DNA from: Methylomonas aurea
Lineage (GTDB): Bacteria > Pseudomonadota > Gammaproteobacteria > Methylococcales > Methylomonadaceae
DNA length: 64,000 nucleotides
Direction: 5' to 3'
Assembly: GCF_024505045.1 (NCBI RefSeq)
Contig: NZ_JANIBM010000009.1
Span: forward strand, 1-64,000
A model generated the notes under the pieces. That model saw only the letters and a list, made by a program, of their open reading frames with translations. It made no database searches and had not been told where the DNA came from. Both the position numbers and the translations under genes were made by a program. The first letter of the stretch is position 1, and each line of letters begins with the position of its first letter. Positions 1-7,681 of the stretch are shown here, in pieces.

Positions 1-1
1 T

Positions 2-151
2 AGCCCTGAGCTAAACCGCATCGAGTTACTCTGGCATAAAATGAAATATGAATGGTTGCCCTTCAAAATGTTTACTCCCGATGAGCTTGAAAGCGCCATT
101 GATGAAATTGGACGGGGATTTGGCTCAAAATACACGTTAACTTTTTGCTAG
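2..151 (+). pseudogene. IS630-family transposase, C-terminal end (runs off left edge)
   Basis: An open frame enters from the left edge and stops with TAG after 49 residues. It begins SPELNRIELLWHKMKY, the hallmark of the last catalytic acid region of IS630/Tc1-type DDE transposases (family pattern SPxLNPIE..W). These enzymes cut and paste the element at TA dinucleotides. Only the tail is visible, so whether the full element is intact cannot be judged here. The right terminal inverted repeat probably lies at or just after the stop (about 140-160), where the text changes to an unrelated reading frame. Confidence 0.8.
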
Positions 152-259
152 GCGCTTAAGAAGCCAGAATTCACGCCCGATCAATTCAATGAAGCCTATG
201 ATGTAAGTGAGCAATTAAAGGCAAAATATAGAGGGATGTATGAACAAAATTTTAAATAA
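152..259 (+). pseudogene. Orphan 3' gene fragment abutting the IS end
   Basis: Directly after the transposase stop, an open frame of 35 codons without its own start reads KKPEFTPDQFNEAYDVSEQL... and ends in TAA. It is charged, helical-looking and AT-rich like the gene that follows. I read it as the C-terminal tail of a gene cut by the IS insertion. Its stop overlaps the start of the next gene by 20 bp, so the two were probably co-translated. I do not recognise the family. Confidence 0.4.
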
Positions 260-805
260 ACACTATTATTTACTCATAAGTATTGTTTTGCTCTTCTCTT
301 GTGTTGCGAAAGCTGATTATGATGACTTTTTAGAAGTAATTAGGTCGTCTATTGTTCCTGAGTCGGATACCATTTTTTTGGGAAGACGTCAGGATATAAG
401 ATAATAGAAAATGGATATGTAACTGATTCTGGCGAGGTATTGTCCATTGCCATCATTCAAGTAGAGGTCGTAAAACCGCTTAGAGGGAAGATTAAGGCAG
501 GGGAGAAACATTTAGTATGCACCTGGTTTATGCCTGGAGGAGGAAGTTCTAAGGCGTATGGATTTGACTACGGAAAAGACAATGATGAAATAACCATCTT
601 AGGAATAGCAACTGAATTCAATATACAGTTGCCTCACTTTCGCTATCACTTAATCGGCGGATTTAATACTGAATCTATAATTAAGGAAGGTTTGAAACTC
701 CCTGAAAAACCTATTGAAAATAAATCTCGCATTTTGACAACTTTTTCCGAACCTAGAGATAAAATTATTAGAAACGCATGCAATGAAGCTAATGCTTGGC
801 CTTAA
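240..805 (+). pseudogene. Secreted hypothetical protein, frameshifted in a T7 run
   Basis: ATG at 240 opens a frame with a clear signal peptide (basic start, hydrophobic YYLLISIVLLFSC, then VAKA/DYDD). It stops at about 413. A -1 shift in the seven-T run at 373-379 joins it to the open frame that continues to 805, giving a protein of about 188 residues. Without the shift the second part has only an internal TTG at 440 as a start. The mature part has a short Gly-rich PGGGSS stretch and no motif I recognise. Base composition is far more AT-rich than the chromosome to the right, which suggests transfer. It could be a broken gene, a sequencing error in the homopolymer, or programmed -1 frameshifting, because T TTT TTG sits in the correct phase. 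Confidence 0.6.
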
Positions 806-880
806 CAGGCTGGTGAAAAACTCAGAAAGGCAAGCAATCCACGGCCGTACGGCGGATGAATCGCACGGTGAGTGTCGTAA

Positions 881-911
881 GGCGGATTCGGAGCGGTAGC
901 GACAATCCGCC
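881..911. repeat. REP-like hairpin, GGCGGATT inverted repeat
   Basis: A perfect 8-bp inverted repeat, GGCGGATT and AATCCGCC, is separated by 15 bases. It lies between the AT-rich cargo and the next chromosomal gene. GGCGGATT...AATCCGCC palindromes are a common style of interspersed element in proteobacteria; copy number elsewhere in the genome cannot be seen here. Confidence 0.55.
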
Positions 912-928
912 AAAACTCGAAACCACCC

Positions 929-953
929 GGCGTTTTGCTATTGCGAAAACGCC
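929..953. repeat. Second REP-like hairpin, GGCGTTTT inverted repeat
   Basis: A perfect 8-bp stem, GGCGTTTT with AAAACGCC, encloses a 9-base loop. It sits 17 bp after the first hairpin, forming a pair such as seen in REP/BIME-type elements. It could also act as a minus-strand terminator for the membrane-protein gene that ends at 966, since it lies just beyond that stop. Confidence 0.5.
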
Positions 954-965
954 CTACGGTCCGGG

Positions 966-1271
966 TTAGCGTTTCCGCGACAGCAATAGCAGCCAAACCA
1001 AAAACGGAGCCGAGTACACCGCAAAAGATGCTAACAGGCCCGGTATACCGTGCGGAGCCACTACCGTTTCGGTCAAAAACAGGGCATCGCCGAAAATTGC
1101 CGCAACCGGTAGGTAGTAAAACGACAGCATTACCAGAACGACAAAGCCGAATGGTAGCGGCGCGCCGAAAATCAGCAGCATTTCCAATAGGTTCGGCAGT
1201 ACTGCCGCCAGCAGAAAAAACCGGCATAAGGTGCGGTATCGGTTCGGTTGGGGCGCTGTACCGTTATTCAT
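966..1271 (-). CDS. Hypothetical small integral membrane protein
   Basis: A 101-residue protein if started at the ATG before NNGTAPQPNRYRT; an upstream ATG at 1325 would add 18 polar residues. Three hydrophobic stretches follow: FFLLAAVLPNLLEMLLIFGA, FGFVVLVMLSFYYLPVAAIF, and a C-terminal segment ending in LVWLLLLSRKR, so the tail is probably cytosolic. No catalytic or binding motif is seen and I do not recognise the family. It stands alone, flanked by repeat hairpins on one side and a noncoding stretch on the other. Confidence 0.6.
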   Translation of the reverse strand: MNNGTAPQPNRYRTLCRFFLLAAVLPNLLEMLLIFGAPLPFGFVVLVMLSFYYLPVAAIFGDALFLTETVVAPHGIPGLLASFAVYSAPFLVWLLLLSRKR

Positions 1272-1326
1272 CTTCAGCGTGATTTGGCAGGCTTGAGTCG
1301 TTACGGGAGCCGCTAAAAATTGCACG

Positions 1327-1348
1327 TCGATACGCTCAGTGCGAACGG
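1327..1348. repeat. Possible fragment of an interspersed repeat
   Basis: The text TCGATACGCTCAGTGCGAACGG resembles one arm of the GTTCGxxCTGAGC-type palindromes scattered through many proteobacterial genomes. A related piece, GCACGAACGG, appears about 50 bp downstream. Only partial arms are visible, so this is a weak call. Confidence 0.25.
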
Positions 1349-1446
1349 CAGCCCCTATAAATCAGGGTATTACACGTTCATGCTTCGCGAAACTCCGCAC
1401 GAACGGATAATTTTTAGAGGTTCCCATACGTCATGCTCGGCCTGGC

Positions 1447-2223
1447 CTACGCCGACTGAAACGCCTGGCTCAGCAGCGTGTTTTCCGTTGCGGTGTCCAG
1501 TTCGCCGGTTTTCGGCAGGCCGGTTTTTTCTTGATACGCCGTGATTGCCGAGCGGGTGCGTTTGCCGGTGACGCCGTCGATTGTGCCGGGGTCAAAGCCG
1601 AGATAGAGCAGCGCCGCTTGCGCCGTGCGTAAGCCCAAATCCGGCAGCATCACCTTGTATTGGGCGTGGGCCGCGGCCAGTCGGGTGTCGTATTGGTTTT
1701 TTTCGAAGCTCGGGCCGTTATAGCCGCGGGCGAACGCATCCCATTTGCCCTTTTGCATCGCGCCGGCCAAGCCATTGGCTTTGATGAAATTGGCCATCGC
1801 CAGCAACTGGGCGTTCTCGTCTGCAACGAATGCGGCCACCATGGCGTCCACAGTGGCAAATCCGGCGTCCTCGAAGTTAAAACCCATCACCTGGCCAATG
1901 CCCCAGGAAGCGCTTCTCAGCGCCGCCGCTTGGTCCAGTCCGAGCGCTCTGTGCAGGCGGTCGTATTCCGCCGCACCGCCGATGTAGCCGCCGGCTTTAC
2001 TGTCGCTGATGTCAGGGGCGCTGCTGTCGAACCGGCCATCGGTTTGATTATGAAAAATATGCCGTTCAAACAGAATCTGCGGCCGCCGGTCTTTCAAAAA
2101 ACCGAAGCCGCGCGTTTCCACGCTGAGCACCGCCCACACCTCGGGCTGGGCAACGCCCAAAGTGTTGCACACTTGCTCGATACCTTCGCCGCTTAATGGA
2201 CGGCCTTGACCTTGAAAATTCAT
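1447..2223 (-). CDS. N-acetylmuramidase with C-terminal peptidoglycan-binding domain
   Basis: A 258-residue protein. Residues ~10-185 match the N-acetylmuramidase family (Pfam PF11860, formerly DUF3380): VLSVETRGFGFLKDRRPQILFERH and SWGIGQVMGFNF are characteristic, with the Glu of SVETRG as probable catalytic acid. Residues ~195-255 form a peptidoglycan-binding_1 domain (FDPGTIDGVTGKRTRSAITAYQ). The enzyme should cleave the glycan strand of peptidoglycan. There is no signal peptide, so export would need a holin, another secretion route or lysis; this layout is typical of phage endolysins. No other phage gene lies nearby, so it may be a domesticated lysin. Confidence 0.85.
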   Translation of the reverse strand: MNFQGQGRPLSGEGIEQVCNTLGVAQPEVWAVLSVETRGFGFLKDRRPQILFERHIFHNQTDGRFDSSAPDISDSKAGGYIGGAAEYDRLHRALGLDQAAALRSASWGIGQVMGFNFEDAGFATVDAMVAAFVADENAQLLAMANFIKANGLAGAMQKGKWDAFARGYNGPSFEKNQYDTRLAAAHAQYKVMLPDLGLRTAQAALLYLGFDPGTIDGVTGKRTRSAITAYQEKTGLPKTGELDTATENTLLSQAFQSA

Positions 2224-2463
2224 GATGTACCCCCCCTTGGTTGATTGTGCCGGGCGGAAGCAGACCCGCCCCCTGTTCGATTTAACCGCCCCGAGCCGGG
2301 ACAGCCCGTTGCAAACCGGAATTACTAACCGGATACGGCCGACAAGCCGGCCCTGTCAGAGCGGCGCGGCGGGTTATCGTTACGATCCGGATGGGCAGAA
2401 ATTGCGCTGGAGCATGTCGGACCGCCGCTTGCGATCTGCCGGTTCAGTGTTCGCAGAGCCCGC

Positions 2464-2754
2464 TCAAGATTGCGGCGAGGGCTTGCGGTCGATATGGCCC
2501 AAATCCCGCTCCGGCGCGATCACGTCTCTGACCAACTGTTTCAGTTCGGTAATTTCGGGGAAGCGGCCGCGTTCCTTGCGCGACCAGACCAGCACGCCGT
2601 CGGCGGACACTTCGAAAATGCCGCCGGTGCCGGGTTGCAGCGCCAGTTCGCTCAATTCGCTATCGAAGGTCGTCAACAGCTCTTGCGCCATCCAGGCCGC
2701 GCGCAGCAGCCAGCGGCATTGGGTGCAGTAACGGATTTCGACGCGGTGGCTCAT
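2464..2754 (-). CDS. SelW/SelT/SelH (Rdx) family thioredoxin-like protein
   Basis: A 96-residue protein from the ATG that overlaps the mpl stop (ATGA, 4 bp), so it is translationally coupled to mpl; the longer upstream frame is discounted. The N-terminus reads VEIRYCTQCRWLLRAAWMAQELL, the Rdx-family beta strand, CxxC loop and helix. In selenoprotein W the first or second Cys can be selenocysteine; here both are Cys. The later GGIFEVSADGVLVWSRKERGRFPE matches the family's substrate-facing strand. It probably acts as a small cytosolic thiol redox protein with unknown partner. Confidence 0.85.
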   Translation of the reverse strand: MSHRVEIRYCTQCRWLLRAAWMAQELLTTFDSELSELALQPGTGGIFEVSADGVLVWSRKERGRFPEITELKQLVRDVIAPERDLGHIDRKPSPQS

Positions 2755-4118
2755 AGACTGTCGCGCAGGCGTTGGTAGATGCCGCCGAAGCTGCCGTTGC
2801 TCATCAATAGGACGTGGCAAATGCCGCCGGCTTCGGCTTGGATCTTGTTCACGATCGAATCCAGGCTGTTGCAGATCTCGATGTTATTGGCGTATTTCAG
2901 CAATTGGCTCAAATCCCAGCCCAGATTGTCGGGTTGGTAGATGATGGCGCGGTCGGCCTGGCTCAACGATTCGGCCAGGGATTGGGTATGCACACCCAGG
3001 CGCATCGTATTCGAGCGCGGTTCGACGATGGCCAGGATTTTTTCGTTACCGACTTGTTTGCGCAAACCGTCCAGCGTGGTTTGGATCGCGGTCGGGTGGT
3101 GGGCGAAGTCGTCGTAAACCGTGATGCCGGCTTTTTTGACGATGACTTCCATCCGGCGCTTGACGTTCTGGAATTGCGCCAACGCGGCGATGGCGTCGGC
3201 CGGGGCCACGCCGACATGGCGGGCGGCGGCGATGGCGGACAAGGCGTTGTAGACGTTGTGACGGCCGGTCAGCGCCCATTCCACGGTGCCTTGGTTGTGG
3301 CCTTCGAAATGGATCGCAAAACGGCTGCCGTCGGCGGCCAGCAATTGCGCTTGCCACGGCGCCGGGGCATCGATCGCGGTCAGTTGCACCGGGCTCCAGC
3401 AGCCCATCGCCAATACTTCGGCGACGTGTTTTTCGCAGTCGGGGGCGATGATCAAGCCTTGACCGGGGACGGTTCTGACCAAATGGTGGAACTGCTTTTT
3501 GATTGCGTCCAGATTTTCGAAGATGTCGGCGTGGTCGTATTCCAGGTTGTTCAGAATCGCGGTGCGCGGCCGGTAATGCACGAATTTCGAGCGTTTGTCG
3601 AAAAAGGCGCAGTCGTATTCGTCGGCCTCGATGACGAAGAAATCCGATTCCCCCAGCCGGGCGGAAATGCCGAAGTTCAAAGGTATGCCGCCGATCAGAA
3701 AGCCGGGCTTGAAACCGTTGTGTTCCAGAATCCAGCTCAGCATGCTGGTGGTGGTGGTTTTGCCGTGGGTGCCCGCGACGGCCAATGCCCATTTGTGTTG
3801 CAGCACGTGTTCGGCCAACCATTGCGGGCCGGAGATATAGGGCAGGCCCAAGTTTAATACCGCTTCCACTTCCGGATTGCCGCGCGACATCGCGTTGCCG
3901 ACCACGACCAGGTCGGGTTTCACGTCCAGATTTTCGGCCTTATAGCCGTTCATCAACTTGATGCCTTGTTGTTCGAGCTGAGTGCTCATCGGCGGGTAGA
4001 CGTTCTGGTCGGAGCCGCTGACGGTGTAGCCGAGTTCGCGGGCGATCAGGGCCAGGCCGCCCATGAAAGTGCCGCAAATGCCGAGGATGTGGATATGCAC
4101 AGGTTTGGGTTGGGTCAT
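2751..4118 (-). CDS. mpl: UDP-N-acetylmuramate:L-Ala-gamma-D-Glu-meso-DAP ligase
   Basis: A 455-residue Mur-ligase family enzyme. The N-terminal Rossmann segment (HILGICGTFMGGLALIARELG) and the ATP loop AVAGTHGKTTTTSM at ~residues 113-126 are diagnostic; ICGTFMGGLA separates Mpl from MurC. It attaches the recycled tripeptide L-Ala-gamma-D-Glu-meso-DAP to UDP-MurNAc in the cytosol, feeding peptidoglycan recycling. Length is normal for Mpl (E. coli 457). It overlaps the upstream ankyrin gene and the downstream SelW-like gene by 4 bp each, so the three are very likely one transcript. Confidence 0.95.
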   Translation of the reverse strand: MTQPKPVHIHILGICGTFMGGLALIARELGYTVSGSDQNVYPPMSTQLEQQGIKLMNGYKAENLDVKPDLVVVGNAMSRGNPEVEAVLNLGLPYISGPQWLAEHVLQHKWALAVAGTHGKTTTTSMLSWILEHNGFKPGFLIGGIPLNFGISARLGESDFFVIEADEYDCAFFDKRSKFVHYRPRTAILNNLEYDHADIFENLDAIKKQFHHLVRTVPGQGLIIAPDCEKHVAEVLAMGCWSPVQLTAIDAPAPWQAQLLAADGSRFAIHFEGHNQGTVEWALTGRHNVYNALSAIAAARHVGVAPADAIAALAQFQNVKRRMEVIVKKAGITVYDDFAHHPTAIQTTLDGLRKQVGNEKILAIVEPRSNTMRLGVHTQSLAESLSQADRAIIYQPDNLGWDLSQLLKYANNIEICNSLDSIVNKIQAEAGGICHVLLMSNGSFGGIYQRLRDSL

Positions 4119-4624
4119 TTTTTCGGTTCTTCGGATTTTGCTTCGGTTGGGGCAGGGACTACTTCCTCGGCCTTGGCTTCCTGCACTTTGGCGCCGGCCG
4201 CTTCCAATAATTTGACGATGTTGTCGCGGCCCAGTTTTTTGGCTTTGTCGAGGACTTTTACGCCTTGGGCGTCGGCCGCGTTGACGTTGGCGCCGGCGGC
4301 GATCAACACGCCGACCAGATCCGGGTTGCCGAACATTACCGCATCCGTTAGCGCGGTCGAGCCGAGTTTATCGGCCAGATTGACATCGGCGCCGTAAGCG
4401 AGCAGGGTTTTGACGATTCTGATGTTGCCGTTGAAGCTGGCCGCCATCAACGCGGTGCGATCTTGGTCGATCTTGCCGTTGGCATCCAGACCTTGCGCCA
4501 ATAACGATTCGACCCGTTCGATTTTGCCGGCGGCCGCGGCGGCGAACAGGTCTTTGGCGTCTTCGGCAAACGCCGCCAAGGGCAGGGCCAGCAGGGCCGC
4601 GCCCCAAAATCTGCGGATGTTCAT
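4115..4624 (-). CDS. Exported ankyrin-repeat protein
   Basis: A 169-residue protein with an N-terminal signal peptide (RRFWGAALLALPLAAFA/EDA). Residues ~25-140 carry about four ankyrin repeats, seen as RVESLLAQGLDANGKIDQDRTAL, GNIRIVKTLLAYGADVN, GNPDLVGVLIAAGANVN and GRDNIVKLLEAAGAKV. The C-terminus is a low-complexity Glu/Lys/Pro tail. Ankyrin repeats mediate protein-protein contact; the periplasmic partner is unknown. Its stop overlaps the mpl start (ATGA). It is divergent from apaG, with 67 bp between them for promoters. Confidence 0.85.
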   Translation of the reverse strand: MNIRRFWGAALLALPLAAFAEDAKDLFAAAAAGKIERVESLLAQGLDANGKIDQDRTALMAASFNGNIRIVKTLLAYGADVNLADKLGSTALTDAVMFGNPDLVGVLIAAGANVNAADAQGVKVLDKAKKLGRDNIVKLLEAAGAKVQEAKAEEVVPAPTEAKSEEPKK

Positions 4625-4691
4625 GGGATTGCTTGCGTTTGGTTACCAGTTGGGTTGAAATAACCGAAAGTCCGTTTTACATGATCCATCA

Positions 4692-5069
4692 ATGAGCGAA
4701 AAAAACAAAGTTTTAGTTGAAGCGCAACCTTACTACGTCGAGGCGCAATCCTCGCCGGAACAGAACCGTTACGTGTTCGCTTACACCGTCACGATTACCA
4801 ACGTCGGTTCCACGCCGGCCAAATTGCTGACCCGGCACTGGCTCATCACCGATGCCAACGGCAAGATCCAGGAAGTCAACGGCGAAGGCGTGGTCGGCGA
4901 GCATCCGCATCTGAATCCGGGCGATTCGTTCCGTTACACCAGCGCGGCGATGATCGAAACTCCGGTCGGCGTGATGCAGGGCAAATACCAGATGCAGGCC
5001 GATACCGGCGAGAATTTCAACGCAGCCATTCCTAAATTCACGTTGTCGATCCCTCGAACCCTGCACTGA
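4692..5069 (+). CDS. apaG: Co2+/Mg2+ efflux-associated protein ApaG
   Basis: A 125-residue single fibronectin-III-like domain protein, normal length for ApaG. Diagnostic segments are RYVFAYTVTITNVG, LLTRHWLITDANG, VVGEHPHLNPGDSFRYTS and GVMQGKYQM. The family is conserved next to apaH in gammaproteobacteria and has been linked to resistance to cobalt and to phosphate/nucleotide binding, but its biochemical role is unsettled. The stop codon shares one base with the apaH start (TGATG), so the two are translationally coupled. Confidence 0.95.
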   Translation: MSEKNKVLVEAQPYYVEAQSSPEQNRYVFAYTVTITNVGSTPAKLLTRHWLITDANGKIQEVNGEGVVGEHPHLNPGDSFRYTSAAMIETPVGVMQGKYQMQADTGENFNAAIPKFTLSIPRTLH

Positions 5070-5899
5070 TGGCGGTTTATGCAATTGGTGATATCCAGGG
5101 CTGTTACGATGAATTCCGCAGGTTACTGGACCAGATAGCATTCGATCCTGGCCGCGACCGGTTGTGGCTGGCTGGCGATCTGGTCAACCGCGGGCCCAAG
5201 TCGCTGGAGACGCTGCGTTTCGTCAAGGGCCTCGGCGATGCGGCGATTACCGTGCTGGGCAACCACGATTTGCACCTGATCGCAACCGTGGTGTCGCTGA
5301 GCAAGGCCGGCAAAAAAGATACCTTGGGTGCTATTTTGCGGGCCGAGGATTGCGACGAGCTGATTCACTGGCTGCGCCACCAGCGCTTGTTTTACCGCGA
5401 CGGCGATTTCTGCATGCTGCATGCCGGCCTGCCGCCGCAGTGGGACCCGGCTACGACCGAGCAGATGGCGCGCGAGACCGAACAAGCCATGCAGGGGGGG
5501 GATTACGAACGCTTTTTCCGCTCGATGTACGGCAACAAACCTCTGCTTTGGCGGGACGATTTGCCGAAGAACGAGAAGCTGCGCTTTGCGGTCAACTGTT
5601 TTACCCGCTTGCGTTATTGCACGCTCGCCGGCGAGCTGGATTTCGGCCAGAAAGGTGCGCCGGGCACGCAGCCACCGCATTTGTTGCCCTGGTTCCAGGT
5701 GCCGGGCCGGAAAAGCCGGGAGCTGCGGATCATTTTCGGCCACTGGTCGACCTTGGGCTATTACGAAGGCTACAACTGTTATTCGATCGATACCGGATGC
5801 CTGTGGGGCGGCCAATTGACCGCGTTGCGCCTGGACGATGATATGCCGCAACGCTTCAGCATCGATTGTCGCCCGGCACAGGATCCGCTGGCTTACTGA
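5069..5899 (+). CDS. apaH: Bis(5'-nucleosyl)-tetraphosphatase, symmetrical
   Basis: A 276-residue metallophosphatase. The three signature blocks are present: GDIQGCYDE (residues ~7-15), GDLVNRGPKSLE (~36-47) and LGNHDLHL (~62-69), with later metal-ligand His residues in LHAGLPPQWDP and IFGHWSTLGYYEG. It splits Ap4A into two ADP and so controls alarmone dinucleotides and NpnN caps on RNA. It starts on the stop codon of apaG. Length and order match the family in gammaproteobacteria. Confidence 0.96.
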   Translation: MAVYAIGDIQGCYDEFRRLLDQIAFDPGRDRLWLAGDLVNRGPKSLETLRFVKGLGDAAITVLGNHDLHLIATVVSLSKAGKKDTLGAILRAEDCDELIHWLRHQRLFYRDGDFCMLHAGLPPQWDPATTEQMARETEQAMQGGDYERFFRSMYGNKPLLWRDDLPKNEKLRFAVNCFTRLRYCTLAGELDFGQKGAPGTQPPHLLPWFQVPGRKSRELRIIFGHWSTLGYYEGYNCYSIDTGCLWGGQLTALRLDDDMPQRFSIDCRPAQDPLAY

Positions 5900-5972
5900 G
5901 TTCCCGGCCCGCTTGCCGCGGCCGTTTTTCGCGGAATCCGCCCTTTCCATCCAATCCATAGGAAATACCACA

Positions 5973-6290
5973 ATGCAAAACAGATGGCTGTACGCGATGT
6001 TTTTGGCTATGCCGCTGACGGCATTCGCTTATACCGGCGAAAACGATTACGGCCAGCCGGTCGACCACAAGCTGGAAAGTTTGACGCAATTGCTGCAACT
6101 GACGCCGGAGCAAAAATCCAAACTGGAAACGATTTTCAAGGAACAGCACGAGAAATTCCGGGCGATCCATGAAGAATCGCACAGCCGCATCAAACAGGTG
6201 TTAAACCCGGAGCAGATGCGGAAAATGGACGAATTGCGCAAGCAACACAAAGAGCGGATGCAGGAAGACGCGCAAAAGTCGGCCCGCTAA
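5973..6290 (+). CDS. Spy/CpxP-like LTxxQ periplasmic protein
   Basis: A 105-residue protein from the ATG before QNRWLYAMFLAMPLTAFA, a good signal peptide. The mature protein is helical and charged, with the LTPEQKSKLETIFKEQHEKF block and a second LNPEQMRKMDELRKQH block, the paired LTxxQ motifs of the Spy/CpxP superfamily. Such proteins are periplasmic chaperones or stress sensors that hold misfolded proteins. It lies 73 bp after apaH and may share its transcript; a strong terminator follows directly. Confidence 0.75.
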   Translation: MQNRWLYAMFLAMPLTAFAYTGENDYGQPVDHKLESLTQLLQLTPEQKSKLETIFKEQHEKFRAIHEESHSRIKQVLNPEQMRKMDELRKQHKERMQEDAQKSAR

Positions 6291-6293
6291 ACG

Positions 6294-6337
6294 AAAAAGG
6301 CGGTAGCGGCACCGATTATGCCGCTACCGCCTTTTTT
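6294..6337. terminator. Bidirectional intrinsic terminator
   Basis: A perfect 13-bp stem GGCGGTAGCGGCA/TGCCGCTACCGCC with a 7-base loop is followed by six Ts on the plus strand and preceded by five As, so it can stop both the Spy-like gene and the convergent speD gene. Confidence 0.9.
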
Positions 6338-6349
6338 CGAGCTGTCGGT

Positions 6350-7129
6350 TTAAGAGAAATTGCGGCCGTAGAAGATTTCCGCCATTTCGTCCTGCAGCAT
6401 TTCCTGGATTTCCTGCTTCTCGTCGTCGCTGAAGTTGCTTTCCTTTTCGAACAGGTAATTTTCCAGCTCGGTTTCCTTCAGCATCATTTTGGTGTGGAAG
6501 ATGTTCTCCTGATAGACGTTGACGTCGATCATTTGGTACAGCTCTTTGGTGCTCTCGGCGATGTAGTTCTGGATCGAGTTGATCTTGTGGTCGATGTAAT
6601 GCTTTTGGCCGGAAATATCGCGAGTGAAACCGCGTACCCGGTAGTCCATGATCACGATGTCGGACTCGAAGCTGTGGATCAGGTAATTCAGCGCTTTCAA
6701 CGGCGAAATTTGGCCGCAGGTCGAGACGTCGATGTCGGCACGGAAGGTACAGATATCGGTGTCCGGATGGCTTTCCGGATAGGTATGCACGGTGATGTGG
6801 CTTTTGTCCAGGTGGGCCAGAATCGTGTCGGGCAAGGGGCCTGGCGATTCGGAGTTCATGCCGGCCGGAATCACTGCACCTTCGGAAATCAGCATCGTTA
6901 CGCTGGCGCCCTGCGGATCGTAGTCCTGGTGGGCGATGTTCAGAATCTGGGCGCCGATGATGTTGGCGACGTCTTTCAAAATCTGGGTCAGACGCTTGGC
7001 GTTGTAGGCTTCGTCGATATATTCGATGTAGGCTTTTTCCTGCTCTTTGGGCGCATAGCACACATCGTAGATATTGAAACTCAGCGATTTGGTCAGGTTG
7101 TTAAACCCGTGTAATTGTAACTTGCTCAA
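6350..7129 (-). CDS. speD: S-adenosylmethionine decarboxylase proenzyme
   Basis: A 259-residue enzyme of the E. coli class (264 aa). The self-cleavage site is in [16 protein letters not shown]: cleavage before Ser110 should generate the pyruvoyl cofactor, and [13 protein letters not shown] follows as in E. coli SpeD. It decarboxylates SAM to supply aminopropyl groups for spermidine. The visible neighbour upstream on the same strand is an OsmC-like gene 4 bp away; no speE lies in this window, so its partner must be elsewhere. Confidence 0.95.
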   Translation of the reverse strand: MSKLQLHGFNNLTKSLSFNIYDVCYAPKEQEKAYIEYIDEAYNAKRLTQILKDVANIIGAQILNIAHQDYDPQGASVTMLISEGAVIPAGMNSESPGPLPDTILAHLDKSHITVHTYPESHPDTDICTFRADIDVSTCGQISPLKALNYLIHSFESDIVIMDYRVRGFTRDISGQKHYIDHKINSIQNYIAESTKELYQMIDVNVYQENIFHTKMMLKETELENYLFEKESNFSDDEKQEIQEMLQDEMAEIFYGRNFS

Positions 7130-7133
7130 CCGG

Positions 7134-7553
7134 TCAGCCCTCTATAACTTCAAAATCATGACTTATTTCCACGCCCGCTTTGCCGAGCATGATAGACGCG
7201 GAACAGTATTTCTCGGCCGATAGTTTCACCGCCCGTTCCACCGCCGCCGCCGGCAGATTCTTGCCGGTCACCTTGAAATGCAAATGGATTTTGGTGAATA
7301 CCGCCGGCACGCTATCGGCCCGTTCCGCGGTCAGCTCGGCCGTGCAATGGACGATGTCGTGCCTGCCCTTTTGCAGAATATCGACCACATCGAACGACGA
7401 GCAGCCGCCGATGCCCAGCAACAGCATTTCCATCGGCCGCACACCGAGATTGCGGCCGCCGTGGTCCGGCGGCCCGTCCATCACGACGGTGTGGCCGCTG
7501 CCGGATTCCCCGACAAATAGCCGGCCGTCGACCCATTTAATCGTTGCCTGCAT
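7134..7553 (-). CDS. OsmC/Ohr-family protein (YhfA-like)
   Basis: A 139-residue protein; I take the ATG before QATIKWVDG rather than one two codons earlier. It has the OsmC fold signatures: [23 protein letters not shown] with one redox Cys, and [16 protein letters not shown] with the second. OsmC-like proteins reduce organic peroxides through the two Cys. The position next to and divergent from crp is the same as yhfA in E. coli, which supports assignment to that subgroup, whose physiological role is unclear. Confidence 0.85.
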   Translation of the reverse strand: MQATIKWVDGRLFVGESGSGHTVVMDGPPDHGGRNLGVRPMEMLLLGIGGCSSFDVVDILQKGRHDIVHCTAELTAERADSVPAVFTKIHLHFKVTGKNLPAAAVERAVKLSAEKYCSASIMLGKAGVEISHDFEVIEG

Positions 7554-7681
7554 AATCAATCCTAACCAAAAACAAAATTGGCGCGGATTTTACAACGAAC
7601 CTGTCAAATGTCTTGATTTTTTTCTAAAACTACTGCACCTTGGTAGAGTACTCAAACTAGTTCACAAAATTATTACAACTT

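Noticed and set aside
2222-2731. Plus-strand frame of 169 codons
   Set aside because: It runs antisense through the SelW-like gene and the noncoding gap; composition is low-complexity Arg/Ser/Pro and no ribosome site or family pattern is seen.
2814-3857. Plus-strand frame of 347 codons
   Set aside because: It is the antisense shadow of mpl, a common effect of GC-rich codon bias; the protein is Gln/Val/Gly/Asp-rich without motifs.
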